From contig BTRK01000002.1 in assembly GCA_036245805.1 (NCBI GenBank), forward strand, positions 7,684,689-7,748,688: a stretch of 64,000 bases of DNA, written 5' to 3'. Of this stretch, positions 35,338-47,178 are shown piece by piece. The translations under genes and the position numbers were made by a program. Every line of letters starts with the position of its first letter. Position 1 is the first letter of the stretch. Origin of the DNA: Pristionchus mayeri (lineage: Eukaryota > Nematoda > Chromadorea > Rhabditida > Neodiplogasteridae). The notes under the pieces were generated by a model. It ran no database searches. It saw nothing but the letters and a program-made list of their open reading frames with translations, and had not been told where the DNA came from.

Positions 35338-37767
35338 ATGCGGATCTGGCTGCTCTCGTGGCTCGCCGCGCTCTTCGCTGCACCGAGCAGCGCCACTTAT
35401 GGTGAGAGAGGTTGTGCGGTGGTGCAGTGGTGGAGTGTGTGGTTTGGGAAACGTCGCCTTGTTTATTGATAAATATAATCACCCTCAGTATCGTTTGCAT
35501 ATCTATGTTTCGGCTCAATGTCGTTCAGTGAAACACATCGGCTACTGACAATTCAGTTAATTGAATTAAATTGTAAATAACAAATATGTTTCATAGAATA
35601 ATTTTGAGCCGAAACATAAAAAGCAAAACGATTCCGTGTATCCTGCTTCCTCAATAAAAATACAAATATAAACAGATAAATAATCCAGTGAAAGGCCTGT
35701 ACAAGCCGAACCGATGCTACTCGTGCATGTCTCCCTACTACGAGCCGCTTTTCATGGGCAGGGTCACGAGGTGAGCGTGGTGTGTTGCGATGGGAAGCCA
35801 CATCAAAGCATTCTGTGTCATAATAAAAATCAACCTGTCAAAATATTGATATTCATAAAATCTTCATGGGCAAGCTCATGAGGTGAGCCTTACGGTTCAT
35901 ATTTTTGGTCACCGACTGACTCTGCCCGACTGGGTGATCTTGATGTGGACGGAACCGTCGAGCAGATGTGGCGTGCCATTAGGAAACGTCGATCCGAATC
36001 GTAGCAATACGCGTAATATTAAGTCGATTTTAGTCACGTGGCATCTCAAAATTACCGAGATCAGAATTAGTTATGGGATTGTAGGCTTAATATGGTTAGT
36101 GGACACCTGGCCATCGATTGTGTTTCACTGTTAATGCAAGAGTTGTCTGACAGAAAACGAGCAGTATATTGAACACGCCCGTGCCAAAAAAAAGATTACT
36201 ATTATCTTATTGGAAAACATTTGCTAACTTTTCAGATGTTTCAGGGGCACTATGTAGTTTTTAATCGTTTGTTTAGGTAGTGTTACTGAAATTAATTGGA
36301 ACATTCAGCACTAATTTTCCAATAAGATAGCTCTAATTATTATGCTCGCAAGAGCTAAGGTTTTTTGTTCATTCCAGCATCTTCAACGAACCCAAGAATT
36401 TCACAAAATACTGCGACGACCCGGCAGCTCCGCATCTTCTAGAAGCGGTAGCCTGCAGGTATTGATTTTGGTCCGACTCTCCCAAATTCACACACTCTCT
36501 CGTCGGTCAGAGACACGAGAGATAGAGCGTGCAAATACGAGAGAGTCAGACGAGTACTCATTTGGTGACACAACATTGATTTTGTTATATGAATTCATAC
36601 TATTATTCAGTGTTTTACAATCAATTCAAAATACATTCAACACCTATTTTCAGGACCATCTGTCTCACAATCACGCACGACATCGTCGTTTTCGGTGTGT
36701 TTTATTCGACATTGCTATAAGTGAAAATACTAAAGAATACTTTAAAATATTAAAACAATGGCCAATTTCAGTCTGAAGTGAGGGTGTAATTCATACATCA
36801 TAAAAAGTGATCGATTTTTTTGATATTGATTGATTGAAATGATAAATCGATAATTCCAGGCCAGCGCACGGGTCAGATAGTCACGATGCGCGGGTGCGCA
36901 ATCTCTCTCGCGAAGAAGGGCATCCACAACCACACTCTGGCCATGTTCGATCGCTATGATATTTGCAGGTTAGATGTTACAATTTTAAAAGTGAATTGCA
37001 AAAACATTGTAAAATATTATGCTTTACTAGCAAGGCGAGCAGAGAAAGAGGGCATGCTATTGTGCATCGTTAGAGTTTCACTCAAGAATTGAGAATTGGA
37101 TATAATTGAGTATGTTTCACATATCTTGCAAGAACGAGAACAAATTACTCCGACAGTAATTCGACGGGAGTGTTGAAACAAAAACAAAGCAAAACAACGA
37201 AAGGGAAAATGCGTTATCATCAATCTAAAATTGTATAGCTTAGGTCAAAAATAGATGATATGCAAATCATTTTTGATTGTTTCTTAAAGGGAGATGAACG
37301 CGGCGGATCTCTTTCGAACGGAGCACGGAAGGGGGGAGAGCCAGCGCATCAAAGTGTGCAGCTGTCTTGGCGATCGGTCAGTTTCTAAGTATGATAATCA
37401 ACTTTGCTGAACAAAAATATTCAAACGAATGTGCGAAATCACATTGCTCGTTCAGTGTGGAACTTACGTTGAATAATATTATGAGAGAGATGATATGTTT
37501 CGGTATTCGCTGAGCAAAAAAAACACTAAAATAGAAAATAATTAATTTTATGCAAAAATGGGAAATATGGTATCGCTCTCTCCATATCACACACCCTCTC
37601 GCTCACTCTGATCGAAGAGAGAGAGCGTGCGGTTTGGAGAGAGTCAGACGATTCATCAAAAATGATAATCGTTCAGCTGCAACATCGCTCCCTCGTCCTC
37701 CGTCGCCTCTCCTCTCATCATCCTCCTCTGTCTCTTGACCCTTCTACTCACAGGTCGACTGGTCTGA
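35338..37767 (+). CDS. GPI-anchored Ly6/uPAR protein, ODR-2/HOT-like
   Basis: Seven exons: 35338-35401, 35689-35770, 36378-36458, 36654-36694, 36860-36968, 37290-37376, 37677-37767. All introns are GT..AG and phases agree, giving 184 residues. A signal peptide (MRIWLLSWLAALFAAPSSA) is followed by cysteines in the order C-Y-S-C-M-S-P-Y-Y, Y-C-D-D, V-A-C, I-C-L, R-G-C, D-I-C, C-S-C-L-G-D and C-N. That is a three-finger Ly6 pattern ending in the diagnostic CN. The C-terminus is hydrophobic (P-L-I-I-L-L-C-L-L-T-L-L-L), as expected for GPI attachment. ODR-2 and the HOT proteins of C. elegans act at neuronal surfaces; that role is inferred here. The final exon is short and ends in the GPI signal. 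Introns 1 and 2 contain small hairpin repeats. Confidence 0.85.
35461..35676. repeat. Hairpin MITE in intron 1 of the Ly6 gene
   Basis: 'tatgtttcggctcaa' and 'gtgaaacaca' on the left pair with 'tgtttca' and 'ttgagccgaaacata' on the right, around an AT-rich loop. It ends 13 bp before exon 2. Confidence 0.55.
36200..36330. repeat. Small inverted-repeat element in intron 2 of the Ly6 gene
   Basis: Ends 'tcttattggaaaa' and 'ttttccaataaga' are inverted. No target duplication is obvious. Confidence 0.5.
36470..36560. repeat. gagagtcagac hairpin in intron 3 of the Ly6 gene
   Basis: 'ccgactctcccaaattcaca' with 'ctctctcg' pairs with 'gagatagagcgtgcaaatac' and 'gagagtcagac'; the loop holds 'ggtcagag'. 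Another copy is in intron 6 at about 37573-37655. Confidence 0.7.
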
Positions 37768-38340
37768 CCCGCCGAACTACCTACCGAACCAAATTGACTG
37801 CCGTATCCATGACCCAGTCGTATCCCAGTTTTGCTATTCTACCCATTTTCCATTTTCCTCATATCAATACGGTTATTAATCGCGTTCTTTCCTCCCGAAT
37901 CTCAGCCCCATTTCAGCTAGTTGATCTGTTTCTTACTTGAATTGTTCCTATTATTTTAACCTTGGAATTTTATTTTTGACCATAGCTGTCGAAGAACAGA
38001 AACACATCTTGCCGAGAGGTTGATTTAACGAATATTTTCTATTCTGATTTACAAATCTTAAAAAAAAAATTTTTTTTTAATTTGCCGCACTACTTTCATC
38101 GAGCTTCAATTTATCAATTCCTTTCACAGCCAATTTGAAATAAAGTTGTTGATTGCACTGACATTGAAGCCGACAAACAACAAAATCTTAAAATCAACCC
38201 ATTTAAATGCAATTTTATGTCAACGATTTATTACTGACATTGTCTCAAAAAAGAAAAATACTGAAAAAAATGCAAAAGCAAACATAGCACTTTCTTGAAA
38301 AGTTACAGCAATGACAACATATGTTTTATTATCAAAAACT
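37768..38340. other. Convergent 3' region between Ly6 gene and F-box copy
   Basis: AT-rich DNA between two convergently arranged genes, with an A/T run at 38059-38080. It probably holds the 3' UTR of the Ly6 gene; no further coding region is seen. Confidence 0.45.
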
Positions 38341-39337
38341 TTAGCTAATCTCCATTTTCATCTTCTTAGATTCCATCATATTGTCGCTATCAGATGTCTT
38401 TCTCTTAGTTGCTTCCACAAGTCTTTCTATGGCCGCGATGCGGATTTGGTATATCCGAACACCCAGCAGTGACAACGCTCATAGTTGCCGTGACACAGCC
38501 CGTTTTTTTGTAGTCGTTCTCTACCCGTTGGTAAAACTCAAGCTTATCCCCTCGGCTCAAAATTCTGATCTCAACTTCCCAGACAATTCGAGATATTTTG
38601 ATGACGAGTTGAAATTGTCCGTCGATAAGTGATTCTGAAACTCAAAGTATTTCAACAAGCATATCTTTGCATTTCAGTGTTTTATTTCTAACCCCTGAAG
38701 ACGTCAGCAATTTAAGAAAATTTAGTAAACTGCAAACATATTTCAAACCCACGTGAAGTTTTTACATTTTCATACGATAAGATACATCGTTTAATTCGAT
38801 ACGTATTAAGAAGGTGCATAATAGATTCCCTGAAATGAGTCGACCGTTGAATTAATGTAATCGCACAATGTCGAAGCGCACAACTTCTCCAAATAAATGA
38901 CTCACTCTGACTCAAGATTGTTAACAAGGTTGCCATGAATCGTTAGTTCTCCGATAGTAAGGAAAGGCATCGCGTTTAAAAGTGTGCAAATATTATTTAA
39001 ATGCTTGACGAGATTAATATCCAATTCTAGTTCTCGGATACGTCTACATAAGTAGAACTATTTAGCGAATGAATAAAGTTGACCCTCATTGACAATTTTC
39101 TCGAATTCCTTATCCGACCAAACTTGAGCCATCTAAAATTGTTATGTTGAACAGCTAGTTATTTTGAACAACTTTCAAGACTTCGAATTTTCGAAATAAA
39201 GTTTACAAATTAACAAAAATAATATAAGTAAAATCTCACCGATCCCGGGCGGTTAAAGTATTTTGCTTGCACGTTACATTTCCAGCAATCCAACCAGAAT
39301 AAACTTGTGTTCGGTAGACGAATATGAAAATAGTTAA

Positions 39338-41221
39338 CACGTGTATCACGAGTCAATGGATGTAATTCAGACCTGTCGGAAACATTTTGAACTTTTTAAT
39401 TTCGAATTAGCACCTTATTATGTTATAGTAATACCCTGGAGTAGTGAATTCGAAAAAATATATGTGATAGGTCGCAGAGCCGGCTTTTAGGAATTTTCCG
39501 GTTTTGTGCCTGGCTCCACTGTATTTCAGCTCCCAATGCTGCTACAGAGTTCGCATTGGGCTCAAAATGAGCGAAAAATTATTCTGAACAACTTGTATGT
39601 TGAAAACTTTTTGAAAGAATCGCGAGTTAAAAATATATGACTTAAAATGTTGAATCCGAAACTTTCAAAAAATGTTTTCTCCATCACGCAGGAAACTTGC
39701 AGGGATTTTTATTTCATAAAATGAAAGAAAATGAAAGAAGTCTTCATACCTCTCTAAAAAATATTTAAAAAAATCGAGAGGGGGACCTCTTTCGATATTT
39801 CGCGTCAAAGGTGTCACATTGGCGTAGCATGACAACAAATTGAACCCACAACTGTCTAGTGAACCCTAACTTTACATTCAATAAGAACTCGATGCGATTT
39901 ATTAGTTTTCTCAATGTTATGATTAATTTGGCATTGAAAAATTAAAAGTTTTGTAAAGTTAAAAAAAAAGATTTTTTCAACCTCGATTTATCGCATTTTT
40001 ACACATCTCAAAGTCAAGATTCTTAATCATACATAGACTACAGCTATATATAAAATTTAGTAGACCTCAAGACTAGTGAAAATATTTAAGTAACAACCCT
40101 CTCAAACTTCATAATCTGTGGTTTTTTCCACACGAACATGCCTTCCCGAGAGTTTCGGGAAGATTGGTAGTTCATTTGTTGACTATGGTTATACGGTTAT
40201 TCAATGAGAAACCATTTCAAATTACGGGATATGCTTAACTATTATTGAATTACTGACATTATTCACAAGAATTTTCTTAACTGTCAATTTTGCACTTTTT
40301 TCAGAACCGTTGTTATTTGTTGTATTGCTAACGTTTTTCAGCTCTTTACATTACATACCTTGTATTACAATTGCAAACTGTTTCATATCCTATTAACCAT
40401 AGTCAACAAATGAACTACCAATATTTCCGAAACACTCGGGAAGGCATGTTCGTGTGTAAAAAAACTACAGATTATAAAGTTTGAGAGGGTTGTTTCTCAA
40501 ATATTTTCACGTCTCGAGGTCTACTAAAGTTTGTATATAGTTGTTGTCTATGTATGATTAAGAATCTTGACTTTGAGATGTGTAAAAATGCGATAAATCG
40601 AGGTCGAAAAAATCAATTTTTTAATTTTTTCAAAACTGAATTTTTCAATGCCAAATTAATCATAACATTGAGAAAACTAAATAAAAATCACATCGAGTTC
40701 TTATTGAATGTAAAGTTAGGGTTCACTAGACAGAATTTGTTGTCATGCTACGCCAATGTGACACCTTTGACGCGAAATATCGAAAGAGGTCCCCCTCTCG
40801 ATTTTTCATTTTATATTTTTTAGAGAGGTTTGAAGACATCTTCTTTCATTTAATGAAATAAAAATCCCTGCAAGTTTCCTGCGTGATGGAGAAAACATTT
40901 TTTGAAAGTTTCGGATTCAACATTTTTAGTCGTATATTTTTAACTCGCGATTCTTTCAAAAAGTTGTTAACATAAAAGTTGTTCAGAATAATTTTCCGCT
41001 CATTTTGAGCCCAATGTGAGCTCTGTAGCAGCATTGGGAGCTGAAATACAGTGGAGCCATGCACAAAACCGGAAAATTCCTAAAAGCCGGCTCTGGGACC
41101 TATCACATATATTTTTCGTATTCACTACACCAGGGTATTACAACAACATAATAAGGGGCTATTTCGAAATTAAAAATTTCAAAATTTTCCCTCCCTCCTC
41201 CACTGACTCGTGATACGCGTG
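39338..41221. mobile_element. piggyBac-like foldback element with TTAA duplication
   Basis: 1,884 bp flanked by TTAA at 39334-39337 and 41222-41225. The ends read CACGTGTATCACGAGTC and GACTCGTGATACGCGTG. The arms (about 850-900 bp each) run almost to the centre near 40280, leaving a loop of roughly 150 bp. Removing the element plus one TTAA restores an exon that matches the intact sibling (D-F-N-Y-F-H-I-R-L-P). TTAA duplication is characteristic of the piggyBac superfamily. No transposase frame is present. Confidence 0.88.
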
Positions 41222-41404
41222 TTAAAATCTTCGCGTAGCGTGAATTTGTCGATGGAGGGAAGACGATGACGATTTTCGAAAAGCGCGGGGTAGTTCCATC
41301 GGTGTGAAATCTAAATTGTCGCCACAAAAATTGTCGACATACACATCCATTTATTCCGTCCCACGCATGATTACATTTAAATTAAAGCGGTAATCACTAC
41401 TATA

Positions 41405-42486
41405 CAGGGTGCGAGAAAAGTATGATGACAAGTCTTTTATGTAATATCTCGCGAAGTAATGAAAGCATAGATTTCTGCTTTCGCCATTGTATGCCTGCGA
41501 ACAGTACCTCCAACAATTTTATCACAGTTCCCCATCTATCGATTTTGTCTTTCAGAGCTTTTCGATTTTCAAGTTCGAAAAAATGGGCCCTTGGCCCGCA
41601 GCTCATTTTTCTCTTTAATTAATAATAAAAAATCTTCGGATAATAATTCCCCCGCTTTCTCAACTTGAGTATGGAGAGCAACCATTCCTCTTTAAAGTAT
41701 ACTTGTTTAGGCGGAAATACGATATCAGGAAACGGAGAAATATGAAAATAACTGCATCACACTTTGATACGGAATTATCTTTTTGAAAAATCACATTTTC
41801 GAATTTCTTTCTCAGCATCCATATATTGAGATATAAACTTGTATGTTATATGCAAGGACCGAATTATGAATTTTAGTAGCGTCAAACTGAATGAAAACAT
41901 GGTTTAAACTACTGAACCATACATGAGAAAATATGGCTGAAAACGACACTTGGGACAGATTCGAAAAAGGTACAGAAGTAGATTCGCTTTCCCAATTTGA
42001 ACTGAAAGCATATTTGCACTACTGAATGGACGTGTACCATAAAACATATGTTTATATTTTTCTATCATTCTTATTTGATGGACGCGACATCTTTATTCGA
42101 GAAAATTTTTTCGAGGGCCGTTCGTCACAGCTTACTTTTTAATATTTTTAAGCTGTATAACCAAATCTCCAAATTAAATGGACACATATTTAGACTCGGG
42201 CACAAGTGCCCTTCTTAAGAAAAAATAATGGAATGCGCCACCTATTACATTGTTGTAATGCGGCATTAAAGAATACGACTCATGCAGTGAGAGAAACATG
42301 ATCGTTTTTCTTCACTAAATTTTTAATAAATTAAATCTCGTAATCTAAAAGAAATATTTGTTTGATACATGAGCGCTAAATAGCTACATAGCTAAGGTAC
42401 ATGGTGCAAAAATTGGGATAAATTAAAACACTGCGCACCAAGTGGGGCTTAATTGAATTGTGTCACAATACTTTTCTCGCACCCTG
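41405..42486 (+). mobile_element. Non-autonomous Tc1/mariner-type element, copy 2
   Basis: 1,082 bp, TA at 41403-41404 and 42487-42488, ends CAGGGTGCGAGAAAAGTAT. It is about 97% like copy 1 by eye and has two short blocks that copy 1 lacks ('gaaaataactgcatcac' region; 'gagcgctaaatagctacat' region). It lies in intron 1 of the F-box-like pseudogene. Confidence 0.9.
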
Positions 42487-42599
42487 TAGGTATCTTTTGG
42501 GAAAATGCTTGGAGTTAAGTTTCAGTAGCGGTGTATAATCGAACGCTCATCACCTATTTATCACCACTGAAACCAATTTGAGAACGCGTATATGACAGC

Positions 42600-43538
42600 G
42601 ATTGCGTAAGAATCGAACAACGATCTGAAGTGAGTGGCACATCGATTTTTCGAAAACTCGTGTAAATGGGTTCTCGATGGTGCTGATCATCATTGTCACC
42701 TTCATTTTGCACCAACTCGACCGGTTTTGCCAGGCGGCATGTAGGCTGCATCTACTTTCCTGTTAATATTTTAGCAACCGATTAACGAGTCGACTTCAAA
42801 CTCGCACAGCGGTAATATAAGATACCTTCGACTCCGACGAATCCAAAGTTGAATATTTAAATTAATGCAAAATATATAAAAATTCGTTTCTCGCATACAC
42901 GTTAAAGTCCTGCGACGAAAATTGTATGGGAAGATTTTTCGTATGCTATGTATGGTGTCACGTGTTCGCGTTTTTCTGCTATTCATTTTTTTCTAGCTCT
43001 TTTTACCCATTTATCGTCTCTATGTGCGATAATTCAAAGTGAGCGAGAGTGAAACTCATTATAATTCCTAACTTTTCGAGCGAACTGCGCGGTGCAGAGG
43101 CCATAAAAAGGTTGAAAAGGTTAGAAAAAAATGAATAGCAGAAAAAACGCGGGCACATGACACCATACATAGCATACGAAAAATGATTCCCTGAGCAAGG
43201 CGCATCTTCCCATGCAATTTTCGTCGCAGGACTTTCATGTATATTCGAGAAACGAATTTTAATTCATTTTGCATAAATTTAAATATTTAAATTTAGAGCC
43301 GTTGGAGTCGAAGGTATCGTATATTACCACTGTGCAAGTTTGAAGTCGATTCGTTAATCGGTTGCTAAGATATTAACAGAAAAGTAGATGCAGCCTACAT
43401 GCAGCCTGGCCCAATCGGTCGAGTTGGTGCAAAATGAAGGTGACCATGATCATCAGCACCCTCGAGAACCCCTTTCCACGAGTTTTCGAAAATCGATGTG
43501 CAAGACTTTGCTCGATTCTTACGCAATCGGCGTCATAT
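42600..43538. mobile_element. 939-bp palindromic element
   Basis: Ends 'atatgacagcgattgcgtaa' and 'acgcaatcggcgtcatat' are inverted. The arms pair imperfectly inward to a loop near 43030. No target duplication could be assigned. Located in intron 1 of the F-box-like pseudogene, 62 bp from exon 1. Confidence 0.65.
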
Positions 43539-43707
43539 GCCTTTTAATTTAATTCTAATCACTTGGAAATTGCTTTCAAGTTTATATTTACTCAATAATC
43601 CTCACCAAACGCATGCTTTTGAGCGCTCCTTGATTCAATTTGACAATCTTTCGGACAATGTCAGCTGGCAGGCTGCTGAGATTGAGAGCACTACCCGATG
43701 AAGGCAT

Positions 43708-44417
43708 CCAAAAATATCGAATAAATTAAACATATAATAATTATGCATTATCTTACAATGATAATTTTAAAAAATGGTATTAAATATATAATAATGCGTT
43801 AGACGATACTGAGGGGTATACAGTGAAAATAATGATTCACCAATAATACCAAGTCGCTTCAAGCGGCTGGCATGATATATTGTACCTGGAAACCGTTGGA
43901 TGAGCCTCTCACTAGTCAATTGACATTTTCCGTTTCACAGGTGAATTCAATCAATGATTAACTGTAGACAATATGCAAGGATATCTTTGAATCTACGAAG
44001 CGAAAACGTAATTCCAGTCATGTCTTGATCGCACTGAGTGGTATCGTGTTGCCAGGGCAATAGGTCGTATGATAACGATGATGGCATGCCGCCTTTGATC
44101 TATCATAGCTCTCATCCGACCTATTCGTCTGTCTCATAAGTTTCCGGACATTCGATTTTTTTTAATTCATACAAAACTCTGCTGCATCCTCGGACACATT
44201 ATTTATCAAGTGCAATTGGTGAACTATGTATTGCATCATATTTCCCAAAAATAAGGTTGTTGGTTGCTACAACCTATTAGTTACTACATCGACAAATAAA
44301 TTTAAAAAAACACATGTCTGAAATGCAAAAAAAAACAGATTCATTATCAAATAATTGAAACATGGGGGCATGGCGAAAAGACATGACATTTTACATTAAA
44401 AGATTGCGTGCCTTGTA
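43708..44417. promoter_or_regulatory. Upstream block shared by F-box-like copies, plus a MITE
   Basis: 'ggctggcatga' and 'gttggatgagcctctca' at 43868-43913 recur before the copy at 54-55.8 kb (about 56140-56190), so the 5' flank was duplicated together with the gene. A degraded gcactagg-type MITE lies at 44059-44125. A mariner-like end ('ctgtctcataagtttccgg') follows at about 44128. Confidence 0.5.
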
Positions 44418-46809
44418 CAGTCGCGCCGGAAAATCACCGGGCACTTTTTGAATTTGGTGCAACTTTGTGCCCATCATACTGGCACTAAGGTATGATGTAC
44501 CAAATTCATCGGACATTATGACCATGGGATTATTACATGACGTAATTGCGTAGTTATCGCATAGTGATGACGCAATCAATCTCCACTTTTCCAAAACGGC
44601 ATTATTCTTACATACAATTTTTCATGCTAGCCAAACTTTCTGAGGTTGGACATATAACCTAGGCCTACCGAGATTAAATTTTTGAAAGTGCTGCGCAGTT
44701 GCGCATTTTCTACAGCCGTGCTGCAAAAACAGGGTCTGAAAATCAGATCTCCGCTTCTAGACTAGAAACTCCTTCGAAGCGTCAAAATGATCGTAATCTC
44801 AATTACAGATGATATGAAAACGATCGGTTACAATTTGCCCTCAGGGCATCAAAATTTTTTTTGCATTCATTTCACTTTTGTGCATGTTCATTTTTGGACA
44901 TTGATAACTTTGTTTACAGTTTTTTGGAAAATCTGGTTTCTTGTGATGATGTTTACAATCGGCTTGTTTAATCTGTCAGAAATGTGCGAGAAAAGTTGCG
45001 TAAAAAGTTGCGTAAAAAGTTCGCGAACTTCTGATTCTCTCCTGTTCGTGTACTCTCTCTCTTTCTCTAACCAGGTCGTTGAAAAGTTCACGAACTTTTC
45101 GACAAACTATGTTCGAAAATCATACTTTTCTTTTGTTTTACTTATTTTTATAAACTATTTTTGCTTTTAACTTATGACTTCTTATAATGACAACCTTCCC
45201 TTAGCTGGAATAGCTTCAGAATACAGCGTAGTGAAAGTAAACACGGTTGGAGTAATTTTTTCGAAAATGGGTCACCACTTTCCCCACCCTGTAATGTCAA
45301 GCTATTCCATCAGAGGGAAGGTTGTTCTTATAAGCAGTCATAAGTTGAAAGCAAAAATAATTGATAAAAATAAGTAAAACAAAAGAAAAGTACGAATTTC
45401 GAACATAGTTCGTCGAAAAGTTCGTGAACTTTTCAAGGAGCTGCGTGAAAAGTTAGAGAAAGGCGAGAGAGCACGCGTTCTTGAGAGAGGGAAAAGGAAG
45501 CAGTGATTGTTTACTTCCTTTTCCCTCTCTCAATAATGCGTGCTCTCTCGCCTTTCTCTAACTTTTCACGCAGCTCCTTGAAAAGTTCGTTAAAAACCGG
45601 CATTAATTCGTTCGAAATTCGTACTTTTCTTTTGTTTTACTTATTTTTATCAATTATTTTTGCTCTTAACTTATGACTGCGTATAAGAACAACCTTCCCT
45701 CTGATGGAATAGCTTGACATTACAGGGTGGGGAAAGTGGTGACCCATTTTCGAAAAAAATACTCCAACCGTGTTTACTTTCACTACGCTGTATTCTGAAG
45801 CTATTCCAGCTAAGGGAAGGTTGTCATTATAAGAAATCATAAGTTAAAAGCAAAAATAGTTTATAAAAGTAAGTAAAACAAAAGAAAAGTATGATTTTCG
45901 AACACAGTTCGTCGAAAAGTTCGTGAACTTTTCATCGACCTGGTTAGAGAAAGAGAGAGAGCATGCGAAATGGAGAGAATCAGAAGTTCGCGAACTTTTT
46001 ACGCAACTTTTTCTCGCACATTTCTGACAGATTAAACAGGCCGAATGTATTATATATGTGATGCCCAACTTTATAGACTGTTTGTATAACTTTCCTGCGC
46101 GCGGCGACCGTTTTCGAAGGGAAGGAAACGCCATGTTTACCCCTATGGGCGAGAGAGTACAGACAACGAGTGTGCGCAAACAAGGTGTTTCCCGACCCGA
46201 GTATCCCTCCAAAAATCGCAGGCAGTAAAGTTATCCAAAGAGTCTAAAAAATTAGGCATCATATCTTTAATACATTTTGAACATTCTCTCATAAAAACCA
46301 GATTTTTCCAAAAACTGTCCACAAACTTATCAATGTCTAAAAATGAACATGCAAAAAAGTGATTTTTTGGTGCCCTGAGGGCAAAATTTTAACCAATCGT
46401 TTTCATATTCTCAGGATCATCTGATATTCTGATTATGATCATTTTGACGCTTCGAACGATTTTCTAGCTAGTCTAGAAGCCGAGATGTGATTTTCAGACC
46501 CTGTTTTGCAGCACGGCTGCAGCAAATGTGCGACCGCTCAGCACTTTCAAAAATGTATTCTCTTTAGGCCTCGGTCATATGAAAGTTTGGCCAGCAGTAA
46601 AAATCTATGTAAGAATAATGCCGTTTAAAAAAGTGGAGATTGATTGCGTCATCACTACGCAATAAATAAGCAATGACGTCATACCATAATACTATGATCA
46701 TAATGTCCGATGGATTTGGTACATCATACCTTAGTGCCATTGTGATGCCTTTCCTGGGCAAAAAGTTCAACGAATTCAAAAAGTGCCCGGTGACTTTCCG
46801 GCGCGACTG
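44418..46809. mobile_element. 2.4-kb palindromic Tc1/mariner-type element
   Basis: TA at 44416-44417 and 46810-46811; ends CAGTCGCGCCGGAAARTCAC in inverted orientation, extending about 40 bp. The arms are long. Near the centre (45174-45840) a second palindrome holds mirror copies of a 67-codon frame, and inside it the end of another element (ta-CAGGGTGGGGAAAGTGGTG). A gagagtcagac-type hairpin sits at its middle (45440-45590). The mirrored frames result from symmetry and need not be genes. It truncates the last exon of the next F-box-like copy. Confidence 0.82.
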
Positions 46810-47178
46810 TACAGTATTTATTGATTATTTGTCCATATTCTTTTCTTTGTAATATTTTTTTCTCTGAATCTTCCACCTCCGCAATTGAAATGCGACCATA
46901 TATGCAATAAGGTGTCAGCATAATATCCATCTTGATATCAGCCTTCACTTGTCCCGTTTTGTTCAATGTGATTGTTATTTCCTGCCAATATTCACTACTT
47001 TCTTCATCAACGTCTGCGATTTCGATCTCCACGTCGGGGACAACTCGAGCGACTTTGAGAATGAATTGGGAATATTGTTCGTTGAGTGATCCTGCAATTT
47101 TATAATTTTCACCATTTTACAATAACAAAGAAAGTACTATATCAATACTATATATCATGGATTTTTGGTCTTGAGGCG

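Larger units (their letters stand above)
38341..43707 (-). pseudogene. F-box-like pseudogene carrying three mobile elements
   Basis: Exon 1 is 43707-43606 (34 residues; L-P-A-D-I-V-R-K-I-V F-box half). Exon 2 is split, 41310-41222 and 39333-39240, by a piggyBac-like element; joined at its TTAA it reads through without a stop. Exon 3 is 39132-38906 with an in-frame TAG. Exon 4 is 38829-38754. Exon 5 is 38634-38341 with K-K-T-G-C-V, one frameshift, and a basic tail ending S-K-K-M-K. Exon 4 is one base short of the phase needed. Intron 1 also holds a Tc1-type copy and a 939-bp palindrome. It belongs to the same subfamily as the copies at 46.8-50.7 and 54.0-55.8 kb. Confidence 0.82.

Noticed and set aside
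37740..37940. Alternative last exon of the Ly6 gene after cacag at about 37753
   Set aside because: It lacks the CN motif and the hydrophobic tail; the exon starting at 37677 has both and joins in phase.
45174..45840. Conserved 67-codon frame present twice
   Set aside because: The two copies are the arms of one palindrome; conservation is explained by symmetry, and part of the frame covers a transposon end.
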